The notes under the pieces: model-generated
Database searches by the model: none
What the model was told of the DNA's origin: nothing
The model's input: the letters and a program-made list of their open reading frames with translations, nothing else
In this document: positions 10,604-20,446 of the stretch, one piece after another
How positions within the stretch are numbered: position 1 is the stretch's first letter
Layout: each line of letters opens with the position of its first letter
Source of the DNA: Brevundimonas subvibrioides
GTDB lineage: Bacteria > Pseudomonadota > Alphaproteobacteria > Caulobacterales > Caulobacteraceae
Assembly: GCA_002280475.1 (NCBI GenBank)
Contig: NCEB01000025.1
Location: forward strand, 1-43,748
Direction of reading: 5' to 3'
DNA length: 43,748 nt
Position numbers and translations under genes: made by a program

Positions 10604-11506
10604 ATGATTCCCTTCGTGCGTGACTTCGACTTCGCCTACGGACGGTGCGACAGGGTCTCGCCGCTGATCCAGCGCGTGATCTGCAACAACCCTGGGCCGT
10701 TCACCTTCACCGGGACGGGGACCTATATCGTCGGGCGGGACGCGCCCGGGGCGAGCGTCGCCGTGCTCGATCCGGGGCCGATGGATCAGGACCATCTGGA
10801 GGCCCTGTTGGCGGCGGTCGAGGGGCGGACGGTGAGCCATGTGCTGGTCACCCACACCCACCGCGACCACGCCCCCCTCGCCCGCTCCTTCGCCGAGCGG
10901 ACGGACGCGCCGATCCTGGCGATGCGGCCGCCCCGAGCCGACACTCATGCCTCAGGTGCCCTCGACGAAGAGGAGGACGAGGCCTTCGCGCCCGACGTCG
11001 TCCTGATGGGCGGCGAGCGGATCGACGGCGACGGCTGGACGATGCGTGCCATGGCGACACCGGGTCATGCGTCCAACCACATGGCCTTCGTCCTGGAGGA
11101 GGAGAACGCCCTGTTCTGCGGCGACCACGTCATGGGCTGGTCGACGACCGTCGTCGCGCCGCCTGACGGGGACATGGCGGACTACATGGCCAGCCTCGAC
11201 GCGGTGATCGACGGCCGGTTCGAGACCCTGTGGCCGACCCATGGGGCCCCGGTGAACGACCCCGCGCCTTTCCTCGCCGCCTATCGCGATCACAGGCTGG
11301 CGCGCGAAGCCCAGGTGCTGGCGCGGCTGGCGGCGGGCGACCGGACGATCGCCGAGATGGTGCCGAACCTCTATGCCACGGTCGATCCACGCCTGTGGCC
11401 GGCGGCCGGCCTGTCGGTGTGGGCCCACCTGATCAAACTGGTGCGCGAGGGTCGGGCGACGGTTGAGGGCGAGGCGATGCTGAACGCGGTTTACGCCTCG
11501 GGCTGA
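10604..11506 (+). CDS. Metallo-beta-lactamase-fold hydrolase
   Basis: A 300-residue MBL-fold enzyme, closest in layout to the LACTB2/glyoxalase II-like group. The metal motif HTHRDH is at residues 84-89, a third ligand is in TPGHASNHMAF, the bridging Asp is in FCGDHVMGW and the last His in WPTHGAPV. The C-terminal 70 residues (RDHRLAREAQVLARL onward, then LWPAAGLSVWAHLIKL) form the winged-helix-like extension seen in LACTB2-type proteins. Two zinc ions are expected. Substrates in this group range from thioesters to RNA, so none is assigned. The last 16 bases overlap the end of the convergent DUF1499 gene. Confidence 0.85.
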   Translation: MIPFVRDFDFAYGRCDRVSPLIQRVICNNPGPFTFTGTGTYIVGRDAPGASVAVLDPGPMDQDHLEALLAAVEGRTVSHVLVTHTHRDHAPLARSFAERTDAPILAMRPPRADTHASGALDEEEDEAFAPDVVLMGGERIDGDGWTMRAMATPGHASNHMAFVLEEENALFCGDHVMGWSTTVVAPPDGDMADYMASLDAVIDGRFETLWPTHGAPVNDPAPFLAAYRDHRLAREAQVLARLAAGDRTIAEMVPNLYATVDPRLWPAAGLSVWAHLIKLVREGRATVEGEAMLNAVYASG

Positions 11507-12204
11507 AGTCCGGCGACGATGGCCTGGAGCAGACGGCAAGTCTCGCCTCCGTCGGGGCGAGCCTCGCGCGCGGCGACGCGGACGTCGGTCCGACCGGGGC
11601 GGATGCGGATCACCGCGTCATGGGTGAAGCCGAACCAGAAGCCGCTGCGGGTCCCGTCCGCCCGGCCGACGCCGAAGCCCAGGACGTCGAACCCGGCCTC
11701 ACGCAGGGCATAGGCGGCGGCACCGGGGGCGACCTGGGTCGGGATGGAGGCGGCGTCGCACGCGTCCACCGCGGGCGGCATGGCCGTGGCCCCGGCGGCG
11801 ACGCGTCGATCGGCGAGCGCGCCTGAGAAGCCCGGCGGTCCGGTCCGGTCCGTGGTGGCCTCGGCGATCCCGGCGACCGGCGCCCCGTTGATGACACCCA
11901 GGCCGTGGGACGACAGGTGCAGGGCGAAGATCGCCGCCGTCGCCCCGCCGAAGACGAGGCCGGTCAGCGCCAGAGGCCAGGCCTTGCGCTCGCCCAGGGC
12001 CACGATGATTCCGCCGACCGCCGCCACGGCCCCCAGGGCGGCCAGGGCGAAGCCCAGCCGCATGGTCAGCAGCGAATAGCCGACCCGCCAGTCCCAGACG
12101 CCGGTCTTGGTTCCCGCCACGGCGACGAAAACCACCAGCGGCGCGAGCGCCGTCAGCACCAGCAGCACCCGCGCCCAGCGGATTGCGCGGGAAGGCCGGG
12201 TCAT
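11491..12204 (-). CDS. DUF1499 membrane protein
   Basis: A 237-residue protein with three N-terminal membrane segments (about 13-31, 46-68 and 74-98) followed by a soluble DUF1499 domain containing ATTDRTGPPGFSGALADRR, FDVLGFGVGRADGTRSGFWF and DDAVIRI-like sequence. DUF1499 proteins are common in alphaproteobacteria; no reaction is known to me. It lies three bases after the acyl-CoA synthetase gene, so the two are probably cotranscribed. The end overlaps the plus-strand hydrolase gene by 16 bases, a tail-to-tail overlap. Confidence 0.8.
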   Translation of the reverse strand: MTRPSRAIRWARVLLVLTALAPLVVFVAVAGTKTGVWDWRVGYSLLTMRLGFALAALGAVAAVGGIIVALGERKAWPLALTGLVFGGATAAIFALHLSSHGLGVINGAPVAGIAEATTDRTGPPGFSGALADRRVAAGATAMPPAVDACDAASIPTQVAPGAAAYALREAGFDVLGFGVGRADGTRSGFWFGFTHDAVIRIRPGRTDVRVAAREARPDGGETCRLLQAIVAGLQPEA

Positions 12205-12207
12205 GCG

Positions 12208-13739
<1,532 letters not shown>

Positions 13740-13921
13740 CGCACTTCCTCGGTAATGCCCCGGCTCAAGGCGAGGCTTGATCTTTACGCTAGCCGAGGTG
13801 GCGGGGGCGAAGCAACGTGACGTAGGGGCAGGCTGCGGCCTCCGATCAGCTTCGCCGTTGCCTCCCGCGCCGATTTGGCCTTCTCTCCCCCACCTTGAAC
13901 CCAGACAAAGGAAGCCCGGTC

Positions 13922-14515
13922 ATGCGTTTGATCGCCCGCACCGCCCTCACCTTCGGCGTGATCGCAGCCCTCGCCGCCTGCGACCGCTCCATCGAGCCGG
14001 CCGCCGAGACACCGGCACCGACGGAGACCCTGGCCGCGGCGACGCCGGCCGCGCCGGCTCAGACCGCGGGAGGTCTGGCCATCGAGGGCGAGGGCTTACG
14101 CATCTTCGACGCCGAGGGGGCTGCGCGCGCCCTGCCCTTCGGCACGCCCCAGGAGACGGTCATCGCGGCGGTGACCGCCTCGACCGGCGGCGTCGCCCCC
14201 GAACAGAGCACCGGCGAGGAGTGCGGCCAGGGCCCGACGCAGTTCGCCATCTACACCACTGGCCTGCAGCTTCTGTTCCAGAACGGCGAGTTCAACGGCT
14301 GGTATGTGGACAAGGCGGGCCTGACCACGGTCGACGGGATCGGTGTCGGCTCGACTCGCGCGGCCCTGGCCGAAGCCCGGACCATCGAGATGCAGCCCGA
14401 CTCGACCCTGGGCGCCGAGTTCATCGCCGGCGATGTGTTCGGCTTCCTGACCTCGACGGCCGCCGATGCCACGGTCCAGTCCCTGTGGGCGGGGGGCAAC
14501 TGCTTCTTCCGCTAG
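13922..14515 (+). CDS. Hypothetical lipoprotein
   Basis: A 197-residue protein that I do not recognise. The N-terminus MRLIARTALTFGVIAALAAC is a lipoprotein signal with Cys20 after LAA. An Ala/Pro/Thr-rich linker (about 22-50) leads to a folded domain with LRIFDAEGAARALPFGTPQE, GEECGQGPTQFAIYTTGLQL and FQNGEFNGWYVD, ending NCFFR. Two cysteines in the mature domain (in EECGQG and GGNCFFR) could pair. The start lies in good context after AAAGGAAGCC. It is divergent from the acyl-CoA synthetase and 26 nt ahead of uridine kinase. Confidence 0.75.
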   Translation: MRLIARTALTFGVIAALAACDRSIEPAAETPAPTETLAAATPAAPAQTAGGLAIEGEGLRIFDAEGAARALPFGTPQETVIAAVTASTGGVAPEQSTGEECGQGPTQFAIYTTGLQLLFQNGEFNGWYVDKAGLTTVDGIGVGSTRAALAEARTIEMQPDSTLGAEFIAGDVFGFLTSTAADATVQSLWAGGNCFFR

Positions 14516-14541
14516 GCCTTGGCGGGGGCTAGACCCCGGTC

Positions 14542-15195
14542 ATGACCATCCTCATCGCCATCACCGGGGGCTCCGGCTCGGGCAAGTCGACGCTGGCCGA
14601 GACCGTGGCCGCCGTGCTGCCTGCGGGCTCGGCCGTCCTGCTTCGCGAGGATTCCTACTATCGGGACGCGGCATCCCTGCCGGGGTTCGACGCGGCGACG
14701 TTCGACTTCGACGACGTGGCCGCCCGCGACCACGAGCGGCTGGAACAGGACCTGGCCGCGCTGAAATCCGGCCGCGATATCGTGGCCCCGATCTATTCCT
14801 TCATCACCCATGGTCGCGAGCCGGGCGGAGAACGGGTGACGGCCGCGCCGGTCGTGATCGTCGAGGGCACGCACCTGCTTTGCACTTCCACCCTGGCGGA
14901 TCTGTTCGACATCCGCGTTTTCGTCGACACGCCGTCCGACATCCGCTTCATCCGCCGCCTGTTGCGCGACCAGGCCGAGCGCGGACGGACCGCGTCCTCT
15001 GTCATCGACCAGTATCTGAAGACCGTGCGACCGGGCCACGAGCGGCTGACCGAGCCGTCCCGGACCCGGGCCGACTTCATCGTCGCGGACGCCACGGCGG
15101 CGGTGCGCCTGGACGACCCCCAGGCCGTCGTGCGGCTCGCCGCGCCCCTGCTGGCCCACCCCCTGCTCAGCCGGTTGTTGAACGCAGAACCGTAA
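14542..15195 (+). CDS. udk: Uridine kinase family protein
   Basis: A 217-residue P-loop kinase of the uridine kinase/phosphoribulokinase family. The Walker A motif GGSGSGKST is at residues 9-17. EDSYYRD (about 36-42) matches the DSYYRD substrate loop of uridine kinase, FDFDDVAARDHERL is the next conserved block, and PVVIVEGTHLL carries the conserved EG. The expected reaction is phosphorylation of uridine or cytidine to the monophosphate in pyrimidine salvage. Length is normal. A phosphoribulokinase-like role is less likely, because there are no Calvin-cycle neighbours. Confidence 0.85.
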   Translation: MTILIAITGGSGSGKSTLAETVAAVLPAGSAVLLREDSYYRDAASLPGFDAATFDFDDVAARDHERLEQDLAALKSGRDIVAPIYSFITHGREPGGERVTAAPVVIVEGTHLLCTSTLADLFDIRVFVDTPSDIRFIRRLLRDQAERGRTASSVIDQYLKTVRPGHERLTEPSRTRADFIVADATAAVRLDDPQAVVRLAAPLLAHPLLSRLLNAEP

Positions 15196-15246
15196 CGGTG
15201 TTCGTCCGTATTCCGGTTCGGGGCGAGATGGTCTAGCAGTCCGTCG

Positions 15247-15882
15247 ATGGATTCACACGCTACGGGTATTCTGCCCGACCTCTCTCCCGGCCAGGACGCC
15301 CGTCGCGACGGCATCGTCCGCGAAGCCCGCCGGTTCTTCATGGCCCAGGGTTATGCCGCCACCCGGATCGAGCCGATCGCGCGGGCGGCGGCCGTGTCCA
15401 CCGCGACCCTCTATGCCTATTTCCCGTCCAAGGAGCACCTGTTCGGCGCGGTCATCGAGGACGCCGCAGAGGATTTCTCGCGCCAGATGGAGGGCGTGCG
15501 GATGGCGGACGGGCCGGCGCGCGACCTGCTGACCGGGTTTGCCCTGGCCTACGCGCGGTTCATGGGCGATCCCTTCGTCCGATCGGTCTTTCGCCTGGTG
15601 ATGGCCGAACGGCCCCGGTTCCGCGAGGTCGCATTGCGCTTCTTCGACAAGGGCCGCGCCGACTTCGGAAGGCCCCTGATCGTCGCCCTGGCGACCCTGG
15701 CGGACCGCGGCGAAATCCGGTTCGACAAGGCATCCTGGGCCGCCGGACAGCTGATGGGGATGATCGAGCACCCCGTCTTCTTCATGCCCCTGGTCACCGG
15801 CGACGAGGTCCAGGCGACGCGCGATCCTGAGCACATCGCCGCCGACGCGGTCGAGACCTTCCTGGCGCGCTACGGCACCTGA
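15247..15882 (+). CDS. TetR-family transcriptional regulator
   Basis: A 211-residue TetR protein. The helix-turn-helix lies at about residues 24-66: REARRFFMAQGYAATRIEPI, then AAVSTATLYAYFPSKEHLF, the usual recognition helix and turn. The C-terminal ligand domain is helical, with QLMGMIEHPVFFMPLV and AADAVETFLARYGT, similar to the TetR_C group in AefR-like proteins. The ligand and target genes are unknown. It is flanked by uridine kinase on the same strand and by convergent pdxH, and no divergent partner gene reveals its regulon. Confidence 0.9.
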   Translation: MDSHATGILPDLSPGQDARRDGIVREARRFFMAQGYAATRIEPIARAAAVSTATLYAYFPSKEHLFGAVIEDAAEDFSRQMEGVRMADGPARDLLTGFALAYARFMGDPFVRSVFRLVMAERPRFREVALRFFDKGRADFGRPLIVALATLADRGEIRFDKASWAAGQLMGMIEHPVFFMPLVTGDEVQATRDPEHIAADAVETFLARYGT

Positions 15883-15886
15883 TCGG

Positions 15887-16561
15887 TCAAGGCTGAAGGC
15901 GGGTGCGAGCCCAGCCCTCTCGGTCCCGGTCGAAGCGCAACCGGTCGTGCAGGCGGAACGGCCGATCGCGCCAGAACTCGACCGAGCGGGGCACGACACG
16001 CCAGCCCGTCCAATGCTCGGGACGGGGGACCTCCGTGCCCTCGAACCGTGCCGCCGCGCGCGCCACGGCAGCCTCCAACGCAGACCGGTCAGAGAGGGAC
16101 CGCGACTGGTCCGAGGCCCAGGCCCCGATCCGGCTCTCGCGCGCCCGGCTGGCGAAATAAGCGTCGGCCTCGGCCGCCGTGACGGGCTCGACGACGCCGC
16201 GAACGCGGACCTGGCGACGCAGGGTCTTCCAGTGCAACAGCAGGGCCGCGACCGGCCGGGCCGACAGCTGCAGGCCCTTGGCGCTCTCGGCGTTGGAATA
16301 AAAGGTCAGGCCGCGCGCATCGATGTCCTTGAGCAGGACCATGCGGCTGTCCGGCGCGCCGTCGGCGTCCACCGTGGCCAGGGCCATGGCGTTTGGATCG
16401 TTCGGCTCGTGCGCCCGAGCATCGGCCAGCCAGTCGACGATCAGTCCGATCGGCTCGGCCCGGTCGAAGATCGTTTCGTCGCCGTTCGCGGCCAAGGCGG
16501 CGGCATAGTCGCGGGCATATTCGTCGCGGGTCGGGCTGGGCGGGATCACGGCGCTGCTCAT
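15887..16561 (-). CDS. pdxH: Pyridoxamine 5'-phosphate oxidase
   Basis: A 224-residue FMN enzyme that oxidises pyridoxine or pyridoxamine 5'-phosphate to pyridoxal 5'-phosphate, the last step of vitamin B6 synthesis and salvage. Landmarks are [35 protein letters not shown], the FMN segment [16 protein letters not shown], the ASDQSRSL motif, and the C-terminal family signature [18 protein letters not shown] 16561 was chosen because upstream codons match no part of the family. The last four bases lie close to the convergent TetR stop. No feature is missing. Confidence 0.95.
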   Translation of the reverse strand: MSSAVIPPSPTRDEYARDYAAALAANGDETIFDRAEPIGLIVDWLADARAHEPNDPNAMALATVDADGAPDSRMVLLKDIDARGLTFYSNAESAKGLQLSARPVAALLLHWKTLRRQVRVRGVVEPVTAAEADAYFASRARESRIGAWASDQSRSLSDRSALEAAVARAAARFEGTEVPRPEHWTGWRVVPRSVEFWRDRPFRLHDRLRFDRDREGWARTRLQP

Positions 16562-16638
16562 GGCCGGTCCTATAACAAGCGACCGGCGTGACCGCACGGT
16601 TAACCCGCTCTTGACCATGATCCTGGCCTATTCGCCGC

Positions 16639-17358
16639 ATGAGCGCGTCCGGCCCCTCTCTGTCCCAAGCCTTCGCCGTCCTGGGCCTGCACGGTCCCGC
16701 GGACACGGTGGTGGTGGCGCGCGCCTTCCGCCTGGCGGTCAAGGCGGCGCGACCCGACCTGCCGGGAGGCGACGACGCGCGCTTTCGGCGGGTCATCGCC
16801 GCCTATCGCCTGATCCAGAGCCGGGGCGGGGCACGCGCCGCACTGGCCGCCCCCGTCCGACGACCCGCCGCCCTGCCGGTCGTCGGCCTGACGCCCCATC
16901 AGGCCCTGAAAGGCGGACAGGCCACCCTGCGGTTCTGCGGCCGCACGCTGAAAGTCACCGTTCCCCCCGGTATGCGGACCGGCGAACACCTGAGGCTGAA
17001 GGGCGCGGGGGCAGGCGGTGGCGACCTGTACCTGCCGATCCTCATTCGCGCCTGCGAGGGTTTGACCGTGGTCGGGGACGACCTGCACATGACGTGGCCG
17101 ACCTCGCGTCGCCTGCTGGCGGACGGTGGGCGGGTCGAGATCCACACCCCCGCAGGGACGCGGCCGGCGTGGATCACGCCGGGCCTGACCGACCCGGTTC
17201 GCTTGCGCCTGCGAGGCCTGGGCCTGCCGGCACGCGGCAAACACGGTCAGGGCCACCTCTTCGTGCATCTGACACCCGCCGAGGATCCGCCCTCGGCGGC
17301 CGAGGACCTGCTGGCCCGCTTCACCCGCGTCTGGACGCCGGAGAGGTTGGCGGCCTAA
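16639..17358 (+). CDS. DnaJ-like protein with a degenerate J domain
   Basis: A 239-residue protein. Residues 1-65 resemble a J domain (SLSQAFAVLGLHGPADTV, then FRRVIAAYRLIQ), but the essential HPD tripeptide is RPD at 38-40, so stimulation of DnaK by the classical mode is doubtful. Residues about 80-225 match the DnaJ C-terminal substrate-binding domains (TLRFCGRTLKVTVPPGMRTG, RLKGAGAGGGDLYLPI, GQGHLFVHLTPAED). There is no zinc finger region. This matches CbpA-like proteins seen upstream of aroC in Caulobacterales. It lies 12 nt before aroC on the same strand. Confidence 0.8.
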   Translation: MSASGPSLSQAFAVLGLHGPADTVVVARAFRLAVKAARPDLPGGDDARFRRVIAAYRLIQSRGGARAALAAPVRRPAALPVVGLTPHQALKGGQATLRFCGRTLKVTVPPGMRTGEHLRLKGAGAGGGDLYLPILIRACEGLTVVGDDLHMTWPTSRRLLADGGRVEIHTPAGTRPAWITPGLTDPVRLRLRGLGLPARGKHGQGHLFVHLTPAEDPPSAAEDLLARFTRVWTPERLAA

Positions 17359-17370
17359 GCGTCGCTGGTC

Positions 17371-18456
17371 ATGTCCCATAACACCTTCGGCCATCTGTTT
17401 CGCGTGACGACCTGGGGCGAGAGCCATGGGCCGGCGATCGGCTGCGTCATCGACGGCTGCCCGCCGCTGATCCCCCTGACCGAGGCGGATCTTCAGCCCT
17501 GGCTGGACCGCAGGAAGCCCGGTGGAAGTCGCTTCGTCACCCAGAGGAAGGAGAGCGACACGGCGCGCATCCTGTCGGGCGTGTTCGACGACGGGGCGGG
17601 TCCGGTCACGACCGGCACGCCCGTCGCCATCCAGATCGAGAATGAGGACGCCCGCTCCAAGGACTATGGCGAGATCGCGCGCGCCTATCGCCCCGGTCAC
17701 GCCGACATGACCTATCAGGTCAAATACGGGGTGCGCGACCATCGCGGCGGCGGCCGGTCATCGGCGCGCGAGACCGCCAGCCGGGTCGCGGCGGGCGCGG
17801 TCGCCAGGAAGGTGCTGGGCGATGGCGTCGTCATCCGCGCGGGCGTGGTGCAACTGGGCCCGCACAGGATCGCGCCCGACGCCATCGATTTCGGCGCGGT
17901 CTACGACAACCCCCTGTTCGCCGCCTCGGCAGAGATGGTGCCGGCCTGGGAGGCCTATCTGGACGGGGTGCGCAAGGCGGGCTCGTCGATCGGTGCCGTG
18001 GTCGCGCTGGAGGTCACGGGCGTCCCGGCTGGCTGGGGCGCGCCGCTGTATGGCAAGCTGGACGCCGAACTTGCCGCCGCCCTGATGAGCATCAATGCGG
18101 TCAAGGGCGTCGAGATCGGCGCGGGCTTCGGATCGGCCGAGCTGTCGGGCGAGGACAACGCCGACGAAATGCGACTGGGGCCGGACGGCGGCATCGAGTT
18201 CCTGTCCAACCACGCGGGTGGGGTCCTGGGCGGCCTTTCGACGGGCCAGCCGATCACGGCGCGGGTGGCCTTCAAGCCGACCTCGTCCATCCTGACGCCG
18301 CGCCGGACGGTCACTCGCGACGGCACCGACACCGATCTTCGCACCAAGGGCCGCCACGACCCCTGCGTCGCCCTGCGCGGCGTGCCGGTGGTCGAGGCCA
18401 TGGCCGCCTGCGTCCTGGCCGACGCGATGCTGAGACACCGCGCGCAGATCGGTTGA
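17371..18456 (+). CDS. aroC: Chorismate synthase
   Basis: A 361-residue AroC, which converts 5-enolpyruvylshikimate 3-phosphate to chorismate, the last step of the shikimate pathway, using reduced FMN. The family signatures are present: [20 protein letters not shown] at the N-terminus, [16 protein letters not shown], the arginine/histidine block [20 protein letters not shown] with [14 protein letters not shown], and the late signature [12 protein letters not shown] followed by [10 protein letters not shown]. Length is normal for the family. It is followed by the brnTA toxin-antitoxin pair. Confidence 0.97.
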   Translation: MSHNTFGHLFRVTTWGESHGPAIGCVIDGCPPLIPLTEADLQPWLDRRKPGGSRFVTQRKESDTARILSGVFDDGAGPVTTGTPVAIQIENEDARSKDYGEIARAYRPGHADMTYQVKYGVRDHRGGGRSSARETASRVAAGAVARKVLGDGVVIRAGVVQLGPHRIAPDAIDFGAVYDNPLFAASAEMVPAWEAYLDGVRKAGSSIGAVVALEVTGVPAGWGAPLYGKLDAELAAALMSINAVKGVEIGAGFGSAELSGEDNADEMRLGPDGGIEFLSNHAGGVLGGLSTGQPITARVAFKPTSSILTPRRTVTRDGTDTDLRTKGRHDPCVALRGVPVVEAMAACVLADAMLRHRAQIG

Positions 18457-18469
18457 GCCAGCGGGTCAG

Positions 18470-18483
18470 ATCGTATATACGAT
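18470..18483. promoter_or_regulatory. 14-bp palindrome over the brnT start, likely BrnA operator
   Basis: ATCGTATATACGAT is a perfect palindrome, the only AT-rich stretch between aroC and brnT. Its last two bases are the first two of the brnT ATG. BrnTA modules are known to be autorepressed by the BrnA-BrnT complex, so a site placed over the start codon would block both transcription and initiation. The role is inferred from position and symmetry. Confidence 0.55.
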
Positions 18484-18739
18484 GATCGAGTTCGACCCAC
18501 GAAAGGACGCCGCCAACCTGGCCAAGCACGGCATCTCTCTGAGCCGTGCGGACGATATGTCGATCGAGGTCGTCTGGCCGGATCCCTATCGCGCGGAGGC
18601 CCGTTGGCGGGCGTTCGGCCGGATTCAGGGGAAGACGTTCTGCCTGATCTTTACGCTGCGGGACGGCCGACGACGAGCGATCAGCCTGCGGCGGGCGCAC
18701 AAGAAGGAGTTTCGGCGTCATGTCCTTCCTGAAGAATAA
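18482..18739 (+). CDS. brnT: BrnT-family ribonuclease toxin
   Basis: An 85-residue BrnT protein with the family start FDPRKDAANLAKHGISLSRA, the middle ARWRAFGRIQGKTFCLIFTL and the C-terminal basic block RRRAISLRRAHKKEFRRH. BrnT is a RelE-fold ribonuclease that arrests translation until bound by BrnA. The start overlaps a 14-bp palindrome. The antitoxin gene begins inside its last 20 bases, so translation is coupled. The toxin-first order is normal for this family. Confidence 0.9.
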   Translation: MIEFDPRKDAANLAKHGISLSRADDMSIEVVWPDPYRAEARWRAFGRIQGKTFCLIFTLRDGRRRAISLRRAHKKEFRRHVLPEE

Positions 18740-19025
18740 GCCGGACGTTTTCGACGACGATTTCGAACCCGACCTGACCGACCCCGACAATCCTGAATGG
18801 ACGGAAGAGGACTTCGCGCGCGCGCTGCGGCCCCACGAGTTCCCCGAGTGGATCTTCGAAGCGTTTCCAAACACGCCGCGCCCCGTGCGCGGGACCCAGA
18901 AGGGACCGACCAAGACGCCGATCTCTCTTCGCGTCGATACGGACATCCTGGAACGCTACCGCGCCACCGGCCCCGGTTGGCAAAGCCGCATGAACGACGC
19001 CTTGCGCAAGGCCATGCCGGGCTGA
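18720..19025 (+). CDS. brnA: BrnA-family antitoxin
   Basis: A 101-residue BrnA antitoxin. The N-terminal acidic half (DVFDDDFEPDLTDPDNPEW) should wrap the toxin, and the C-terminal half TPISLRVDTDILERYRATG followed by WQSRMNDALRKAM is a ribbon-helix-helix DNA-binding domain. The expected role is to neutralise BrnT and, with it, repress the operon at the site over brnT. The first 20 bases overlap brnT. Nothing is truncated. Confidence 0.9.
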   Translation: MSFLKNKPDVFDDDFEPDLTDPDNPEWTEEDFARALRPHEFPEWIFEAFPNTPRPVRGTQKGPTKTPISLRVDTDILERYRATGPGWQSRMNDALRKAMPG

Positions 19026-19065
19026 CACGGCGAAGGTCATCTTTGGTTCACCCTGTTCGTGCCAG

Positions 19066-19347
19066 ATGCGGAGCATGACCCAGCCGCTCCGCCGCGCCGC
19101 CGCACTGTCCGCCTTGCTGGCGGGATCGTTGATGCTTCAGGGGTGCCTGGTCGGGGCCGTGGTCGGCACCGCCGGGGCCGTGGTCGGGGGCGCGGCCAAG
19201 GCGACCGGGGCTGTGGTGGGCGCGGGCGTGGACGCCGTCACCACCTCGGATGAGGAGACCCGCGCCCGTCGCGAGCGCGAGCAGCGCGACTACGAACGCG
19301 AGCAACGCCGCTGCGAAGAGCGACAGCGCCAGGGTCGACCCTGCTAG
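19066..19347 (+). CDS. Small glycine-rich lipoprotein-like protein
   Basis: A 93-residue predicted lipoprotein. Hydrophobic leader AALSALLAGSLMLQGC ends in Cys27 (lipobox LQGC). It is followed by alternating Gly/Ala/Val (GAVVGTAGAVVGGAAKATGA), a glycine-zipper-like membrane segment, then a charged, arginine- and glutamate-rich helical tail (residues 62-93) with two more cysteines. Start at ATG 19066; a second ATG at 19075 has GGAG only one base away, which is too close. Glycine-zipper lipoproteins of this type are frequent in Caulobacterales; no precise role is known. The last four bases overlap the end of the convergent GNAT gene. Confidence 0.65.
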   Translation: MRSMTQPLRRAAALSALLAGSLMLQGCLVGAVVGTAGAVVGGAAKATGAVVGAGVDAVTTSDEETRARREREQRDYEREQRRCEERQRQGRPC

Positions 19348-19811
19348 AGCCGCTTCTCCACGGCGTTGTTGTGGATCGCCACGCCGCCGACCTCGAAATC
19401 CCGGCGATACAGAACGTCGAGGCCCCGTCGTTGGAAGAAGCGTCGCGCCGCCTCGCTGGCCTCTGAGTACAGTCGCTCGATGCCGTCTGCCTGGGCACCG
19501 ACTTCGACCACGTCCAGCAGCCGATCGGCGACCCCTGTGCCCTTGGCCTCCGGCGCGGCGTAGAGAAAGTCGATGTGGCCGTCCGGTTCCAGATCGACGA
19601 AACCGACCAGGGTCCCTCCATCGGCCTCGGCCATGAAGGCACGGCGGCCATCAGCCATCCGTTCGGCGAAACGCGCCGCCGTCGGTCCGGCGACCGCCCA
19701 GGCCTCGACCTGCGCCGGCGTGTAATCGGCCGGTCCCAGCACCCGCACCGATCTCTGATACAGCGCCGCCATCGCGACCTCGTCGCCCGGCGCATAAGGG
19801 CGAAGGCGCAT
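19344..19811 (-). CDS. GNAT-family N-acetyltransferase
   Basis: A 155-residue GNAT acetyltransferase that should transfer acetyl from acetyl-CoA to an amine. It begins [20 protein letters not shown], carries LVGFVDLEPDGHIDFLYAAPEAKGTG-type sequence in which AKGTGVADRLLD is the acetyl-CoA pyrophosphate loop, and ends with EASEAARRFFQRRGLDVLYR and NNAVEKRL. The FVDLEPDGHIDFLYV-like pattern matches a small group of GNAT enzymes of unknown substrate. ATG 19811 overlaps the queE stop by one base, so it is the third gene of the queC-queE transcript. Confidence 0.85.
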   Translation of the reverse strand: MRLRPYAPGDEVAMAALYQRSVRVLGPADYTPAQVEAWAVAGPTAARFAERMADGRRAFMAEADGGTLVGFVDLEPDGHIDFLYAAPEAKGTGVADRLLDVVEVGAQADGIERLYSEASEAARRFFQRRGLDVLYRRDFEVGGVAIHNNAVEKRL

Positions 19812-20446
19812 CACCGCACCCCGATATACTTGTGTGTCTGGACGCTGAGCCGCCATTTCGGGTGGGCCAGGCAATAGGCGATGGCCGCCGCCGTGTTGGC
19901 CGTCTGGTCGGGCCCGTCCATGGGCTGCAGCCAGAAGCGGTCGAAGGACAGGTCCTCGAACCGGTCCGGCATGGCCAGGGCCTGCGGATAGACCAGCTTC
20001 AGCTCCTGGCCCCTCGTCTGCACCACGGGGGCGGCCGCCTTGGGGCTGACGCAGACCCAGTCGATGCCGTCAGGGGCCGGGAGCGTGCCGTTGGTCTCCA
20101 CCGCGATCTCGAAGCTCCGCGTCTTCAGGGCCGCGATCAGGGCGGCGTCGAGTTGCAGCAGGGGCTCGCCGCCCGTGCAGACGACCAGCCGAGGGTCACC
20201 GATCCGACCGATCCAGAACGAGGCGACGTGATCGGCCAGGGCGTCGGCGTCGGCGAACTTGCCGCCCCCGTCGCCGTCGGTGCCGACGAAGTCGGTGTCG
20301 CAGAAGGCGCAGACGGCCGTGGCCCGATCCTGTTCGCGCCCGGTCCACAGATTGCAGCCCGCGAAGCGGAGGAAGACGGCCGGACGCCCGGCCTGCCCGC
20401 CCTCGCCCTGGATCGTCAGAAAGGTCTCCTTGACCGAATAGGTCAT
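19811..20446 (-). CDS. queE: 7-carboxy-7-deazaguanine synthase
   Basis: A 211-residue radical-SAM enzyme that makes 7-carboxy-7-deazaguanine from 6-carboxytetrahydropterin in queuosine synthesis. The iron-sulfur cysteines are Cys31, Cys46 and Cys49, a CX14CX2C pattern instead of the usual CX3CX2C, as in the known QueE variants with an inserted loop. [25 protein letters not shown] and [11 protein letters not shown] are family segments. The ATG shares four bases with the queC stop (ATGA read on the minus strand), so the two are translationally coupled. Residues at the C-terminus ([11 protein letters not shown]) match the family ending. Confidence 0.95.
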   Translation of the reverse strand: MTYSVKETFLTIQGEGGQAGRPAVFLRFAGCNLWTGREQDRATAVCAFCDTDFVGTDGDGGGKFADADALADHVASFWIGRIGDPRLVVCTGGEPLLQLDAALIAALKTRSFEIAVETNGTLPAPDGIDWVCVSPKAAAPVVQTRGQELKLVYPQALAMPDRFEDLSFDRFWLQPMDGPDQTANTAAAIAYCLAHPKWRLSVQTHKYIGVR

